DNA of 64,000 bases. Origin: Mucilaginibacter sp. cycad4. Lineage in GTDB: Bacteria; Bacteroidota; Bacteroidia; Sphingobacteriales; Sphingobacteriaceae. The stretch lies in assembly GCF_034263275.1 (NCBI RefSeq), contig NZ_CP139559.1, positions 6,820,001 to 6,884,000 of the forward strand, given 5' to 3'. The stretch's first letter is position 1. Every line of letters begins with the position of its first letter. Both the position numbers and the translations under genes were made by a program. Of this stretch, positions 45,050 through 53,630 are shown piece after piece. The notes under the pieces were generated by a model. That model ran no database searches. It saw nothing but the letters and a program-made list of their open reading frames with translations, and had not been told where the DNA came from.

Positions 45050-47548
45050 TTATTTAGCTTCGTTGACAGCTTTAATAGCGTCATCAGCAGCTTTTGCCGA
45101 TGTATCATCCTTCATGGCAGTGCGTGCGGCTTTTATGCCTTCCAGTTGGGTAATTATAAATGGCGCTGCACCGTAAACCTTAAATTTAATACCGGCTTCT
45201 TTCAACTGGCCAATGCCTTGCTGGGCATATTCGGGCTTATTTACTTTCGCGGTCATATCGGCAAAGTTTTTAAGGGCGTTGAATTTTTCCTGTATGCCCG
45301 CATCAATGAAGTGCTGGTATACAAAAGGCCATTCGGCATCATTACCGTTAGTTGAATATAGGTTCATCATTGCGGCGGTAAGTGCGCTCTTGTTATCTTT
45401 TTCAAAGCCTTTGGCTAAGCTCATGGCTTTTGCAGGGTCAAGTTGTGCAATGGCATTTAAGGCAGCTCCCTGCACAGCGTATGATTCGCTTGACATTGAT
45501 TGGGTAAACAAGGTCATGTTACCGCTTGCTTTTAGTTTCCCTAATGCGGTAATTGCAGCTGCCCTTACCAGGGTGTTATTATCAGTTTGTGCTAATGTGA
45601 TCAATATTGGTTGGGCGGCGTTGCGCACATCATCCTTGGTAAGGTTTAGCGCTCTGATAGTTTTAATACGTAAGCCGTAATATTTATCCTTTAAAGCGGC
45701 GATGAGTATTTTTTGTGCTTGCGGACGGGTTTGATCTGATGCAGCAGCTTCTATCGCCTCAAAGCGGTCGAGGTAATTAGGAGCGTTGAAATATTGGAAT
45801 GAAAACTCATCAATAGTTTTATTGTCGGTCTTTTTGGTCAACAGGATCTTATCGGCATCAACATTCACTAAATCCGGTTTGCCGGCCAGTTGGTAGCTGA
45901 TAGAATCTACCTTGTCATTCATCCATTCTTTATGGCGTACCTTTTTACCGCCCTGGTAAATATCTATAGCCATTGGCAGTTTAAAGGTTTGGCCGTCTTG
46001 CGTTTGTTTCAGGTAAACGGTTTCGGTTTTGGTAGCCTCATCCCATTTGTAGCTGATGTTCAGTATCGGGTGACCGGCGCCATAATACCACTGGTTAAAA
46101 TACCAGTTAAGGTCCTGGCCGCTGGCTTCTTCAAATGCTAAACGTAACTGCTGGGCTTCGCCGTTTTTAAAAGCGTTTGTTTTAAGATAGATATTAAGAC
46201 CTTTATAAAATGCGGCATCGCCTAAATAGTTGCGGAGCATGTTCAGGATGCGGCCGCCTTTTTGATAGGTTACAGCGTCAAAAACATCTTCTTTATCTGC
46301 ATAATAAAAACGCACCAGGTTTTTGGTGTTACCTCCCTGCGAGCGTAAGTAAGTTTGCATATCGGCATAGTTGTGAGCATCGCCCTCATCTTTACCATAT
46401 TTATGTTCGGCCCAGATGGTTTCGCTGAAGTTGGCGAATGATTCGTTTACGGTAAGGTTGCTCCAGCTTTCGGCAGTAACATAATCGCCAAACCACTGAT
46501 GGAAAAGTTCGTGAACGATGGTGCTGCGGCCATTGTTGAAGTTAGCATCAATCAGTTCGCGGTGGGTAGCCTGTACGTAATCGCCATGAAGGGTAGCTGA
46601 TGTATTTTCCATTGCACCGCTCACGTAATCGCGCACTACAATTTGCGAGTATTTAACCCATGGATAATCAACGCCCAAAGTTTTTGAATAAAAGTCGATC
46701 ACCTCAGGCGTAAAACCAAAAATTTCTTTGGCATAAGGAGCATATTTAGGCTCGAGGTAATAGTTTACTTCTTTATCTTTCCACTTGTCTTTATAGATCT
46801 TGAAATCGCCAACGGCCATCATAAACAAATAGGGCGAATGCGGAAGCTCCTGTTTCCAGGTATCGGTACGGGTACCGTCGGCATTTGTTTTTTGAGCGGT
46901 TAGTTTACCGTTTGATAAGGTTACATACTTTGCCGGTACGGTCATTGTAATCTCTTCGGTAGTTTTTTGACTTGGCTTATCGATGGTAGGGAACCAGGCC
47001 GACGAAGCTTCGGTTTCACCCTGTGTCCAGATCTGGGTTGGCTTATCTTTTTCCGTGCCGTCGGGGTTGATGAAGTATAACCCTTTTGCATCATTGATAG
47101 CTGCGCTGCCTTTAGCTTTCAGCTCATTGGGTTTGGCGGTATAATCAATGTAAATGGTATAGTTTTCGTTATTGCGGTAAACCTTATCCAGTTTAATGGC
47201 TACCGAAAGGCTGTCCTGGTAAGTAAACTTAAGCGGTACGTTTTTACCATTTTTTACTACCGAGATGTTTTTAAGGTCCATGCCTTTGGCGTCGAGCCTT
47301 AAGCTATCGGTTGGATAAAAGTGAGGTTTCAAAGTCACCCATTCCTTACCGTACAGGTAGCGTTTTTTGTAATCGAAACGAACATCAAGTTTGGTGTGGA
47401 CAAGGTCGTTGATTTTGGTTGGTGCGGCCCGGTAGATTTTTAATGCCGGGTTTTCGGGGGAAGGGGTTTGCTGCCCGTAAGCAGTTGCCATAGCTGTGGT
47501 AAACACACACGACAGCATGAGTTTTGTAATTAATTTGCGATCAGTCAT
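45050..47548 (-). CDS. Secreted M1-family zinc aminopeptidase
   Basis: An 832-residue gluzincin. A signal peptide (to about residue 24, TAYGQ) directs export. The substrate-binding GAMEN motif is present (VSGAMENTSATLHGDY), and zinc ligands are H346, H350 and E369 in HELFHQ...NESFA (HExxH-x18-E) with catalytic E347. The C-terminal about 270 residues are helical HEAT-like repeats (IRALNLTKDDVRNAAQP, RAAAITALGKL), as in M1 enzymes of this phylum. It should release N-terminal amino acids from peptides in the periplasm or outside. Confidence 0.93.
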   Translation of the reverse strand: MTDRKLITKLMLSCVFTTAMATAYGQQTPSPENPALKIYRAAPTKINDLVHTKLDVRFDYKKRYLYGKEWVTLKPHFYPTDSLRLDAKGMDLKNISVVKNGKNVPLKFTYQDSLSVAIKLDKVYRNNENYTIYIDYTAKPNELKAKGSAAINDAKGLYFINPDGTEKDKPTQIWTQGETEASSAWFPTIDKPSQKTTEEITMTVPAKYVTLSNGKLTAQKTNADGTRTDTWKQELPHSPYLFMMAVGDFKIYKDKWKDKEVNYYLEPKYAPYAKEIFGFTPEVIDFYSKTLGVDYPWVKYSQIVVRDYVSGAMENTSATLHGDYVQATHRELIDANFNNGRSTIVHELFHQWFGDYVTAESWSNLTVNESFANFSETIWAEHKYGKDEGDAHNYADMQTYLRSQGGNTKNLVRFYYADKEDVFDAVTYQKGGRILNMLRNYLGDAAFYKGLNIYLKTNAFKNGEAQQLRLAFEEASGQDLNWYFNQWYYGAGHPILNISYKWDEATKTETVYLKQTQDGQTFKLPMAIDIYQGGKKVRHKEWMNDKVDSISYQLAGKPDLVNVDADKILLTKKTDNKTIDEFSFQYFNAPNYLDRFEAIEAAASDQTRPQAQKILIAALKDKYYGLRIKTIRALNLTKDDVRNAAQPILITLAQTDNNTLVRAAAITALGKLKASGNMTLFTQSMSSESYAVQGAALNAIAQLDPAKAMSLAKGFEKDNKSALTAAMMNLYSTNGNDAEWPFVYQHFIDAGIQEKFNALKNFADMTAKVNKPEYAQQGIGQLKEAGIKFKVYGAAPFIITQLEGIKAARTAMKDDTSAKAADDAIKAVNEAK

Positions 47549-47599
47549 ATATAGTACAAAAAGTTTGCTTTTTACAAGCTGTTAAGGATAGTTAATTTT

Positions 47600-47607
47600 C
47601 AAATATA
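47600..47607 (-). promoter_or_regulatory. -7 promoter element for the aminopeptidase gene
   Basis: TATATTTG on the minus strand, about 50 bp upstream of the ATG at 47548; no clear -33 element. Confidence 0.45.
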
Positions 47608-47864
47608 CATCCCGGCAGCTAAAATGTTTTGTGCGTAAATCACCTATGACGCGCGGGGAGGGATTATGTTACGGGGGAGGATGATTTTTGGGCTTAAGAT
47701 CTTAAATAAAGGTACTGGTTTGGTTTGAGAAGGCACAAGTAAGCCAGGCCCCGGGCCTCCGCACAATACATGCGCCAGGAAAAGGTAGCGGGTGCTCCTG
47801 ATCTCTCACTTTAAAAAACCTTCAACCTTTCTCCAAAAAACTACCCCTAAAACCGAACACCAGA

Positions 47865-47946
47865 TGTACGCTTTCGTACAGTAATAACGGTGATTTTTAT
47901 TTAATTAGTTGGTAATTAGATATTTATATAAATGGCACATGTTTTA
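47865..47946 (+). promoter_or_regulatory. Operator-like palindrome TGTACG-CTTT-CGTACA with a possible sigma-54 promoter
   Basis: A perfect 6+6 palindrome lies at 47865-47880. TGGCAC at 47933-47938 matches the sigma-54 -24 box, but the -12 box is degenerate (TTAT instead of TTGC). The palindrome is about 68 bp upstream of TGGCAC, a usual distance for an enhancer site, and the permease gene starts 52 bp downstream of the -12 position. Confidence 0.4.
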
Positions 47947-47998
47947 TTCAACATTGCCAGTAGTGCACTGCCTTTTGATAAACTAAAGCCTTTGAGAT

Positions 47999-50782
47999 AT
48001 GAACCTGGATGACCGCATTTGGAACCTGGCTTCAAAGAAATTAGCTAATGAAGCTTCGGAAAAGGAGTTGCAGGAGTTAAACGCTTTGCTGGCCGAAAAC
48101 CCCGAACTTCATAGTCAGCTCAGGTTAATGTCAAAATGGTGGGATGACGGAGAAGAAAAGCCAAAGAGTGATAGTTCGGCTTTGTTCGGCAGGATCCAGG
48201 CAAAGATCAAAGATATTGAGGATACAAGTTCACCAGCGTTTACAGCTGAGGAGCTATCTCCGGTTAAACCGGCGAAAACCAGGCAAACTAATTATAACAG
48301 TACTGAAAAATTAAAACAACATAGCCCGTTTTTAAACAGCACCGCCATGATCAAAAATTATTTAAAGATCGCTTTAAGACAGCTGCGCAAGCAAAAAATG
48401 TATACAGCTATTAAAATAGGCGGTTTTGCGTTTAGTATTGCAGCCTGCCTTTTAATTGCCCTGTATATTCGCGATGAACTGAGCTTTGACAAAAACTATC
48501 CCAATGCCAATAATATTTACCGTTTAATTGGCGACTATCATGACGGTGGTGCACATGAAAAAGGCGTTGACTGGCCATCGGTTATGGGGAAGGTGATCAA
48601 ACAGGATTTTCCGGAGGTAGAAAAATCGGGTCGTTTGATGCCTAATTCGTTGTTTTGGGGAGCGGGCAGCAATGAGCTTAAACGAGCTGACCAGGCTGAT
48701 AATACACACGAAGAAGGTTTTGCCTATGCCGACCAGGGCCTGATTGATATTTTAAATGTACCAATGGTTTACGGCGACGCCAAACATGCACTGACTGAAC
48801 CTTTGAGCATTGTAATTTCAAAAAGCAAGGCCGATAAATACTTTCCCGATCAAAACCCGGTAGGTAAAGTAATATTTTTGAATAATAACAAAACCAGGCC
48901 ATTTAAAATAGCCGCTGTGATGCAGGATATGCCGGGTAATTCGCACCTGCACGATTTTAAGTTTTTGATAACCCTTTCGGGCGTTGAGTTCTGGAATGGG
49001 GAACAAGCCACCTGGGATGCCAACAACTACCATATTTATATGGCGCTGAAGCCCGGCGCCAATATACCGGCTTTTGAAAAAAAGGTCAGCGCGAATATTC
49101 TTAAAAATTATTATGTGCCCAACATGACCAAAAATGGCGACAAGCGGGCGAACCGGGTAATGGATATATTTAGCATGAAAGTGCAAAACATCCAGGATAT
49201 CAATTTGCGCTCCTATGATATCCATGATGGTATGTCGCACGGGGATATCCGGTTCATCTGGCTGTTTGGTGCAGTTGCAGGCTTTATTTTGGTGATTGCC
49301 TGCATCAATTTTATTAATCTTTCTACCGCTAAATCAGCTAACAGGGCCAAGGAGGTAGGCTTGCGTAAAGTGGTTGGTTCACAACGCAGCGGGCTCATCC
49401 AGCAGTTTTTAGCCGAATCATTGTTATACAGCTTTTGCTCTTTTGTTTTAGGATTGATATTGGCCTGGGCACTGTTGCCTTATTTTAATGTGCTGGCTTC
49501 CAAATCGCTCAGCATGCCATGGGCAGCCTGGTGGCTGGTACCGGTTGTATTGGCATCCGCATTTTTGATTGGTATTGTAGCCGGTATTTATCCTGCGTTT
49601 TATCTATCGGGCTTTAAACCTGCCGACGTACTTAAAGGAAAACTAAGCACCGGCAGCAAAAGTTCGGTACTCAGAAATGCACTGGTGGTTTTCCAGTTTA
49701 CAACATCTATCATCCTCATTATTAGTACGGTGGTTATTTACAACCAGATGCAGTTTATCCTCAATAAAAAAGTGGGTTTTGAAAAAGACCAGGTGGTGAT
49801 GATCCAGGGTACCAATACGCTTGATAACCAGGTAAAGGCATTTAAGAATGAACTGGTAAAACTGCCAACCGTTAAGAGTGCTTCTATCAGCGATTTCCTG
49901 CCGGTTTCGGGTACCAAGCGTAACGGGAACCAGTTTTTTAATGATGGTAAGCAAAAAGTGGAAGCCGGTATTGGCGGTCAGTTTTGGGATATAGATCATG
50001 ATTACCTGCAAACGCTGGGCATTAAACTGGTAGCCGGGCGCAATTTTGACCCGGATATGAAAACCGATTCGCAGGCGGTGATCATTAATCAAACTATGGC
50101 CAAAAAACTGGGCCTTAAAAATCCGATAGGTAAAAAGATTGTTAATTACGGCGCAGGCCGAACCATTATTGGTGTGGTACAGGATTTTAATTTTGAATCC
50201 ATGCGTGATGGCATTGAACCGATGGTGCTTCATTTGTCGGCAAGCGAATCGATAGTATCGGTAAAAATAAAAGCCGGCGACGTAAAGAACGCCCTGGCGC
50301 AGATCACCGCAACCTGGAAACAGTTTGCACCAAACCAGCCTATCCGTTATACTTTTATGGATGAGCGTTTTGCCAGCATGTATGCCGATGTACAGCGCAT
50401 GGGCCGCATCTTTACCAGTTTCGCGGTATTGGCCATTATCATAGCCTGCCTGGGCCTGTTTGCCTTAGCTGCCTTTATGGCCGAGCAGCGCAGCAAAGAG
50501 ATAGGTATCCGCAAGGTACTGGGTGCTACCATAGGTAATATTACCACCATGCTGTCCATGAATTTTGTAAAGCTGGTATTCATAGCCATTGTAATAGCAA
50601 CACCTATAGCTTATTATGCTATGACCAAATGGCTGCAGGATTTTACCTACCGTGTGCCCTTGAGCTGGTGGATGTTCGCCCTCGCCGGTATAGCGGCAAT
50701 CATGATAGCGCTGCTTACGGTAAGCTATCAAAGCATTAAAGCCGCGCTGATGAACCCGGTAAAGAGTTTAAAGACGGAGTAA
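47999..50782 (+). CDS. MacB/FtsX-type ABC permease with anti-sigma-like N-terminal extension
   Basis: A 927-residue protein. Residues 1-116 are an added cytosolic domain: LASKKLANEASEKELQELNA resembles the start of FecR-type anti-sigma proteins. The permease proper begins at MIKNYLKIALRQLRKQK (Met117) with the same start as the four downstream paralogues. It has an N-terminal helix, a periplasmic MacB_PCD domain, then FtsX modules with helices near the middle and C-terminus, and the EQRSKEIGIRKVLGA motif found in both halves. No ATPase is encoded beside it. Such Bacteroidota permeases are thought to act in export or envelope signalling. A shorter form from Met117 (48347) is possible. Confidence 0.85.
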   Translation: MNLDDRIWNLASKKLANEASEKELQELNALLAENPELHSQLRLMSKWWDDGEEKPKSDSSALFGRIQAKIKDIEDTSSPAFTAEELSPVKPAKTRQTNYNSTEKLKQHSPFLNSTAMIKNYLKIALRQLRKQKMYTAIKIGGFAFSIAACLLIALYIRDELSFDKNYPNANNIYRLIGDYHDGGAHEKGVDWPSVMGKVIKQDFPEVEKSGRLMPNSLFWGAGSNELKRADQADNTHEEGFAYADQGLIDILNVPMVYGDAKHALTEPLSIVISKSKADKYFPDQNPVGKVIFLNNNKTRPFKIAAVMQDMPGNSHLHDFKFLITLSGVEFWNGEQATWDANNYHIYMALKPGANIPAFEKKVSANILKNYYVPNMTKNGDKRANRVMDIFSMKVQNIQDINLRSYDIHDGMSHGDIRFIWLFGAVAGFILVIACINFINLSTAKSANRAKEVGLRKVVGSQRSGLIQQFLAESLLYSFCSFVLGLILAWALLPYFNVLASKSLSMPWAAWWLVPVVLASAFLIGIVAGIYPAFYLSGFKPADVLKGKLSTGSKSSVLRNALVVFQFTTSIILIISTVVIYNQMQFILNKKVGFEKDQVVMIQGTNTLDNQVKAFKNELVKLPTVKSASISDFLPVSGTKRNGNQFFNDGKQKVEAGIGGQFWDIDHDYLQTLGIKLVAGRNFDPDMKTDSQAVIINQTMAKKLGLKNPIGKKIVNYGAGRTIIGVVQDFNFESMRDGIEPMVLHLSASESIVSVKIKAGDVKNALAQITATWKQFAPNQPIRYTFMDERFASMYADVQRMGRIFTSFAVLAIIIACLGLFALAAFMAEQRSKEIGIRKVLGATIGNITTMLSMNFVKLVFIAIVIATPIAYYAMTKWLQDFTYRVPLSWWMFALAGIAAIMIALLTVSYQSIKAALMNPVKSLKTE

Positions 50783-50821
50783 TTGAATTTCGGATTTCGG
50801 ATGTTCGATTTCGGAATTGTC

Positions 50822-51095
50822 TGAACCTGGATTTATAGGATTTGCCGGATCATAGGATTTTGTTGATCAGGATGGAAAATCCCGGGAATCAAAAAAATCC
50901 CCTCCAAATCCCGGTTCAGACAGCGTTAGGGATTGAAGCGGATACCGTCCGTCGGCTGACGGATAAGGCCTTGTGCAGTATGAGCGTAAAGCCCGGCCCG
51001 TTAGCTAACGGGAACGCCATTATAAACAATAATTAAAACAGGCTTGCTGATCAACAGGATCATGCCAATCCTGAAATCATATAAATCAAGGTTCA
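50822..51095. repeat. Composite intergenic repeat: GAACCTGG arms plus second copy of the GTTAGCTAACGG element
   Basis: GAACCTGGATTTATAGGATT at 50823 and TCCCGGTTCAGACA near 50908-50923 form one arm pair. The 50925-51027 block is copy 2 of the element at 39653-39750. A half arm ending AATCAAGGTTCAAGA closes the block at 51095. Nothing here looks coding. Confidence 0.65.
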
Positions 51096-51097
51096 AG

Positions 51098-53527
51098 ATG
51101 TTAAAAAGTTATTTAAAAACAGCATGGCGATTTTTGTTGAAGAACAAAACCTTTAGTTTGATAAACATAGTAGGATTAGCCACAGGTACACTGTGCTGCC
51201 TTTACATTTTGTTGTACGTGCAAGACCAGTATAGCTATGACAAGCAGCATAAAGATGTTAAAGATATTTACCGTATCACCACATCGCTTGAGCTAACCGG
51301 TGATAAGCATAACAGCGCCACGAGTTCGCCGCCTATTACACCGGCTATGAAAAATGATTTTGGCGAGGTATTGCAGTTTACCCGCCTGGTAACCACCGAT
51401 GGATTTGGGGCCAAGCAGCACCTGTTACGCTACAAGGAAAAATCATTTTATCAGCAGGATGCTGCTTATGTTGATTCTACCTTTTTTGATGTGTTCAACT
51501 TTCATTTTGTTAACGGTAATGCCAATAAAGTACTGTCCGAACCTTATAGCATTGTACTGATGAAACCGGTTGCTGATAAACTTTTTGGCAGTGAAAATGC
51601 TGTAGGGAAGATGATCTCTATCGACAATTCATTTGGTAAGCATGATTTTAAAGTTATGGGGGTTATCGACGAAAGCGCAGGCCGGTCGCACATTCATGCC
51701 AGCATGTTTATGGCCATGAACAGCGGCGGTTTGGGCGAGTATGTAAGGCGGAACAACGCCTGGGCCGGTAATAACTTTTTATATGCTTATGTAAAACTCC
51801 GCCCCAATGCCAGCGCTGCTGCGCTGGAAAAAAAACTTCCGGACTTTTTAAATAAATACGGTGCCGACCAGCTGAAAGCCATCGGCATGAAAAAGGTATT
51901 GCACCTGCAGCCCATAACTACCATACACACAACGCCGGGGCGCGAGCATGAGCTTACTAAAACACTCGATCCATCGTTTCTGTATATCATGATATTGGTG
52001 GCTGTACTGATACAGGTGGTGGCCTGTATCAACTTCATGAACCTTTCGACCGCGCGTGCATCCAAACGGGCCAAAGAAGTAGGCGTACGTAAAGTAATAG
52101 GCGCCGGCCAGGGCGATTTGATGAAGCAGTTTTTAGGCGAATCGTTTATGCTGACGCTCATGGGCGTGGCCATAGCGTTGCCATTGCTCATATTGCTGCT
52201 GCCATATTTAAACCAGGTTACCCGCACGGATATTCACTTAACGTTTTTTAGCAATTATATACTTTGGGTAATGCTGATGGGGATAGTTGTGGTTACCGGT
52301 TTTGTGGCAGGGAGCTACCCGGCCTTTTATTTATCGGCATTTAAAGCTATCAAGGTGATCAAAGGAAATTTTACCAATCATATTTCAGCAGCGGGGATCC
52401 GTAAATCATTGGTAGTATTTCAGTTTGTGCTGTCGATAGTACTTATAACAGGTATTATTGTGATCTACAGCCAGCTCAATTTTGTAAAAAATAAAGACCT
52501 CGGCTTCGACCAAAATCAAAAGCTCATCTTTAATTTTTATACCAATACCACGCAGGGCAAAATGAAAGATTTTGCAAATGATTTAAGAGGACTGGCCGAA
52601 GTTAAAACCGTAAGCAACGCCGATAACTACCTGAGCCAGTTTGTGCCGCATGATCATGGAGTTTACACGGCAGGGGGCAATATGGCCACCGCCACCGATG
52701 CGCAAAACATTAATACCGATGAGTTTTTTGCCAAAGCTAACGGTATTAAAATAATTGCCGGCCGGGATTTCCGGATAGGAGATACCACCCGGGTACTCAT
52801 TAATGAAACCTTATGTAAGCGACTGGGACTAAACCCGCAGACCGCTCCGGGTACACGATTGTATACTCAATATGATCCGGACCCGGTGACCTTTGTTGAA
52901 GTGGCCGGTGTAATGAAGGACTTTAACTATAACTCCCTGCATATGGAAGTAAAACCGTTTATGCTGGTTTATCGTAATGATCCGCGGCAATTTAATGTAA
53001 TGGTGGTATCAACCAATAGCAAAAACTATAAATCGCTGCTGGGCAAAATGGAAGCATTGTGGCGTAAAGACATAGCCGACGCACCATTTGAATATTCGTT
53101 TTTAGATACTGAGGTACAAAAGCAATACGAAACTGAGGTTACCCTGTCGCAAATTATCAATGCCTTTACGCTGATGGCGATAGTGATCTCCTGCCTTGGC
53201 CTGTTTGGCCTGGCGGCCTTCAGTGCGGAGCAGCGCAGTAAAGAGATTGGCGTACGCAAGGTGCTTGGCGCAAGCGTAACGGGCATTGTACAGTTGCTGT
53301 CAAAAGATTTTGTAAAGCTGGTGCTGATTGCCCTTGTCATAGCCACGCCAATAGCCTGGTGGGGCATGAGCAAATGGCTGCAGGCATTTGAATACCGGGT
53401 AACCATAAGCTGGTGGATGTTTGCCCTGGCCGGCGTACTGGCCATGGTAATAGCCCTGGTAACGGTAAGCTCACAGGCCATAAAAGCCGCAAGGATGAAC
53501 CCGGTGAAGAGCCTGAAGGCGGAATGA
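51098..53527 (+). CDS. MacB/FtsX-type ABC permease, second of five
   Basis: An 809-residue paralogue starting MLKSYLKTAWRFLLKNKTFS. It has a first helix (about 20-42), a periplasmic MacB_PCD-like domain to about 275, and two FtsX modules with SKRAKEVGVRKVIGA near the middle and EQRSKEIGVRKVLGA near 715. I chose ATG 51098 because it aligns with the other copies; an ORF start at 51044 lies inside the repeat block. Confidence 0.88.
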   Translation: MLKSYLKTAWRFLLKNKTFSLINIVGLATGTLCCLYILLYVQDQYSYDKQHKDVKDIYRITTSLELTGDKHNSATSSPPITPAMKNDFGEVLQFTRLVTTDGFGAKQHLLRYKEKSFYQQDAAYVDSTFFDVFNFHFVNGNANKVLSEPYSIVLMKPVADKLFGSENAVGKMISIDNSFGKHDFKVMGVIDESAGRSHIHASMFMAMNSGGLGEYVRRNNAWAGNNFLYAYVKLRPNASAAALEKKLPDFLNKYGADQLKAIGMKKVLHLQPITTIHTTPGREHELTKTLDPSFLYIMILVAVLIQVVACINFMNLSTARASKRAKEVGVRKVIGAGQGDLMKQFLGESFMLTLMGVAIALPLLILLLPYLNQVTRTDIHLTFFSNYILWVMLMGIVVVTGFVAGSYPAFYLSAFKAIKVIKGNFTNHISAAGIRKSLVVFQFVLSIVLITGIIVIYSQLNFVKNKDLGFDQNQKLIFNFYTNTTQGKMKDFANDLRGLAEVKTVSNADNYLSQFVPHDHGVYTAGGNMATATDAQNINTDEFFAKANGIKIIAGRDFRIGDTTRVLINETLCKRLGLNPQTAPGTRLYTQYDPDPVTFVEVAGVMKDFNYNSLHMEVKPFMLVYRNDPRQFNVMVVSTNSKNYKSLLGKMEALWRKDIADAPFEYSFLDTEVQKQYETEVTLSQIINAFTLMAIVISCLGLFGLAAFSAEQRSKEIGVRKVLGASVTGIVQLLSKDFVKLVLIALVIATPIAWWGMSKWLQAFEYRVTISWWMFALAGVLAMVIALVTVSSQAIKAARMNPVKSLKAE

Positions 53528-53531
53528 TGAA

Positions 53532-53608
53532 AGTCATTACGTCACTTGCTTTGCGTCATTAGGTCATTAATATAAAAAAATGACTTAATGACCTGATGAC
53601 TCAATGAT
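53532..53608. repeat. Intergenic inverted repeat, TCATTAAGTCATT family, copy 2
   Basis: GTCATTACGTCACTTGCTTT and the rest of the left arm pair with ATGACTTAATGACCTGATGA and the rest of the right arm. It is the whole gap between two permease genes. Confidence 0.75.
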
Positions 53609-53630
53609 ATAAAGTAAATGAACTAAAATC

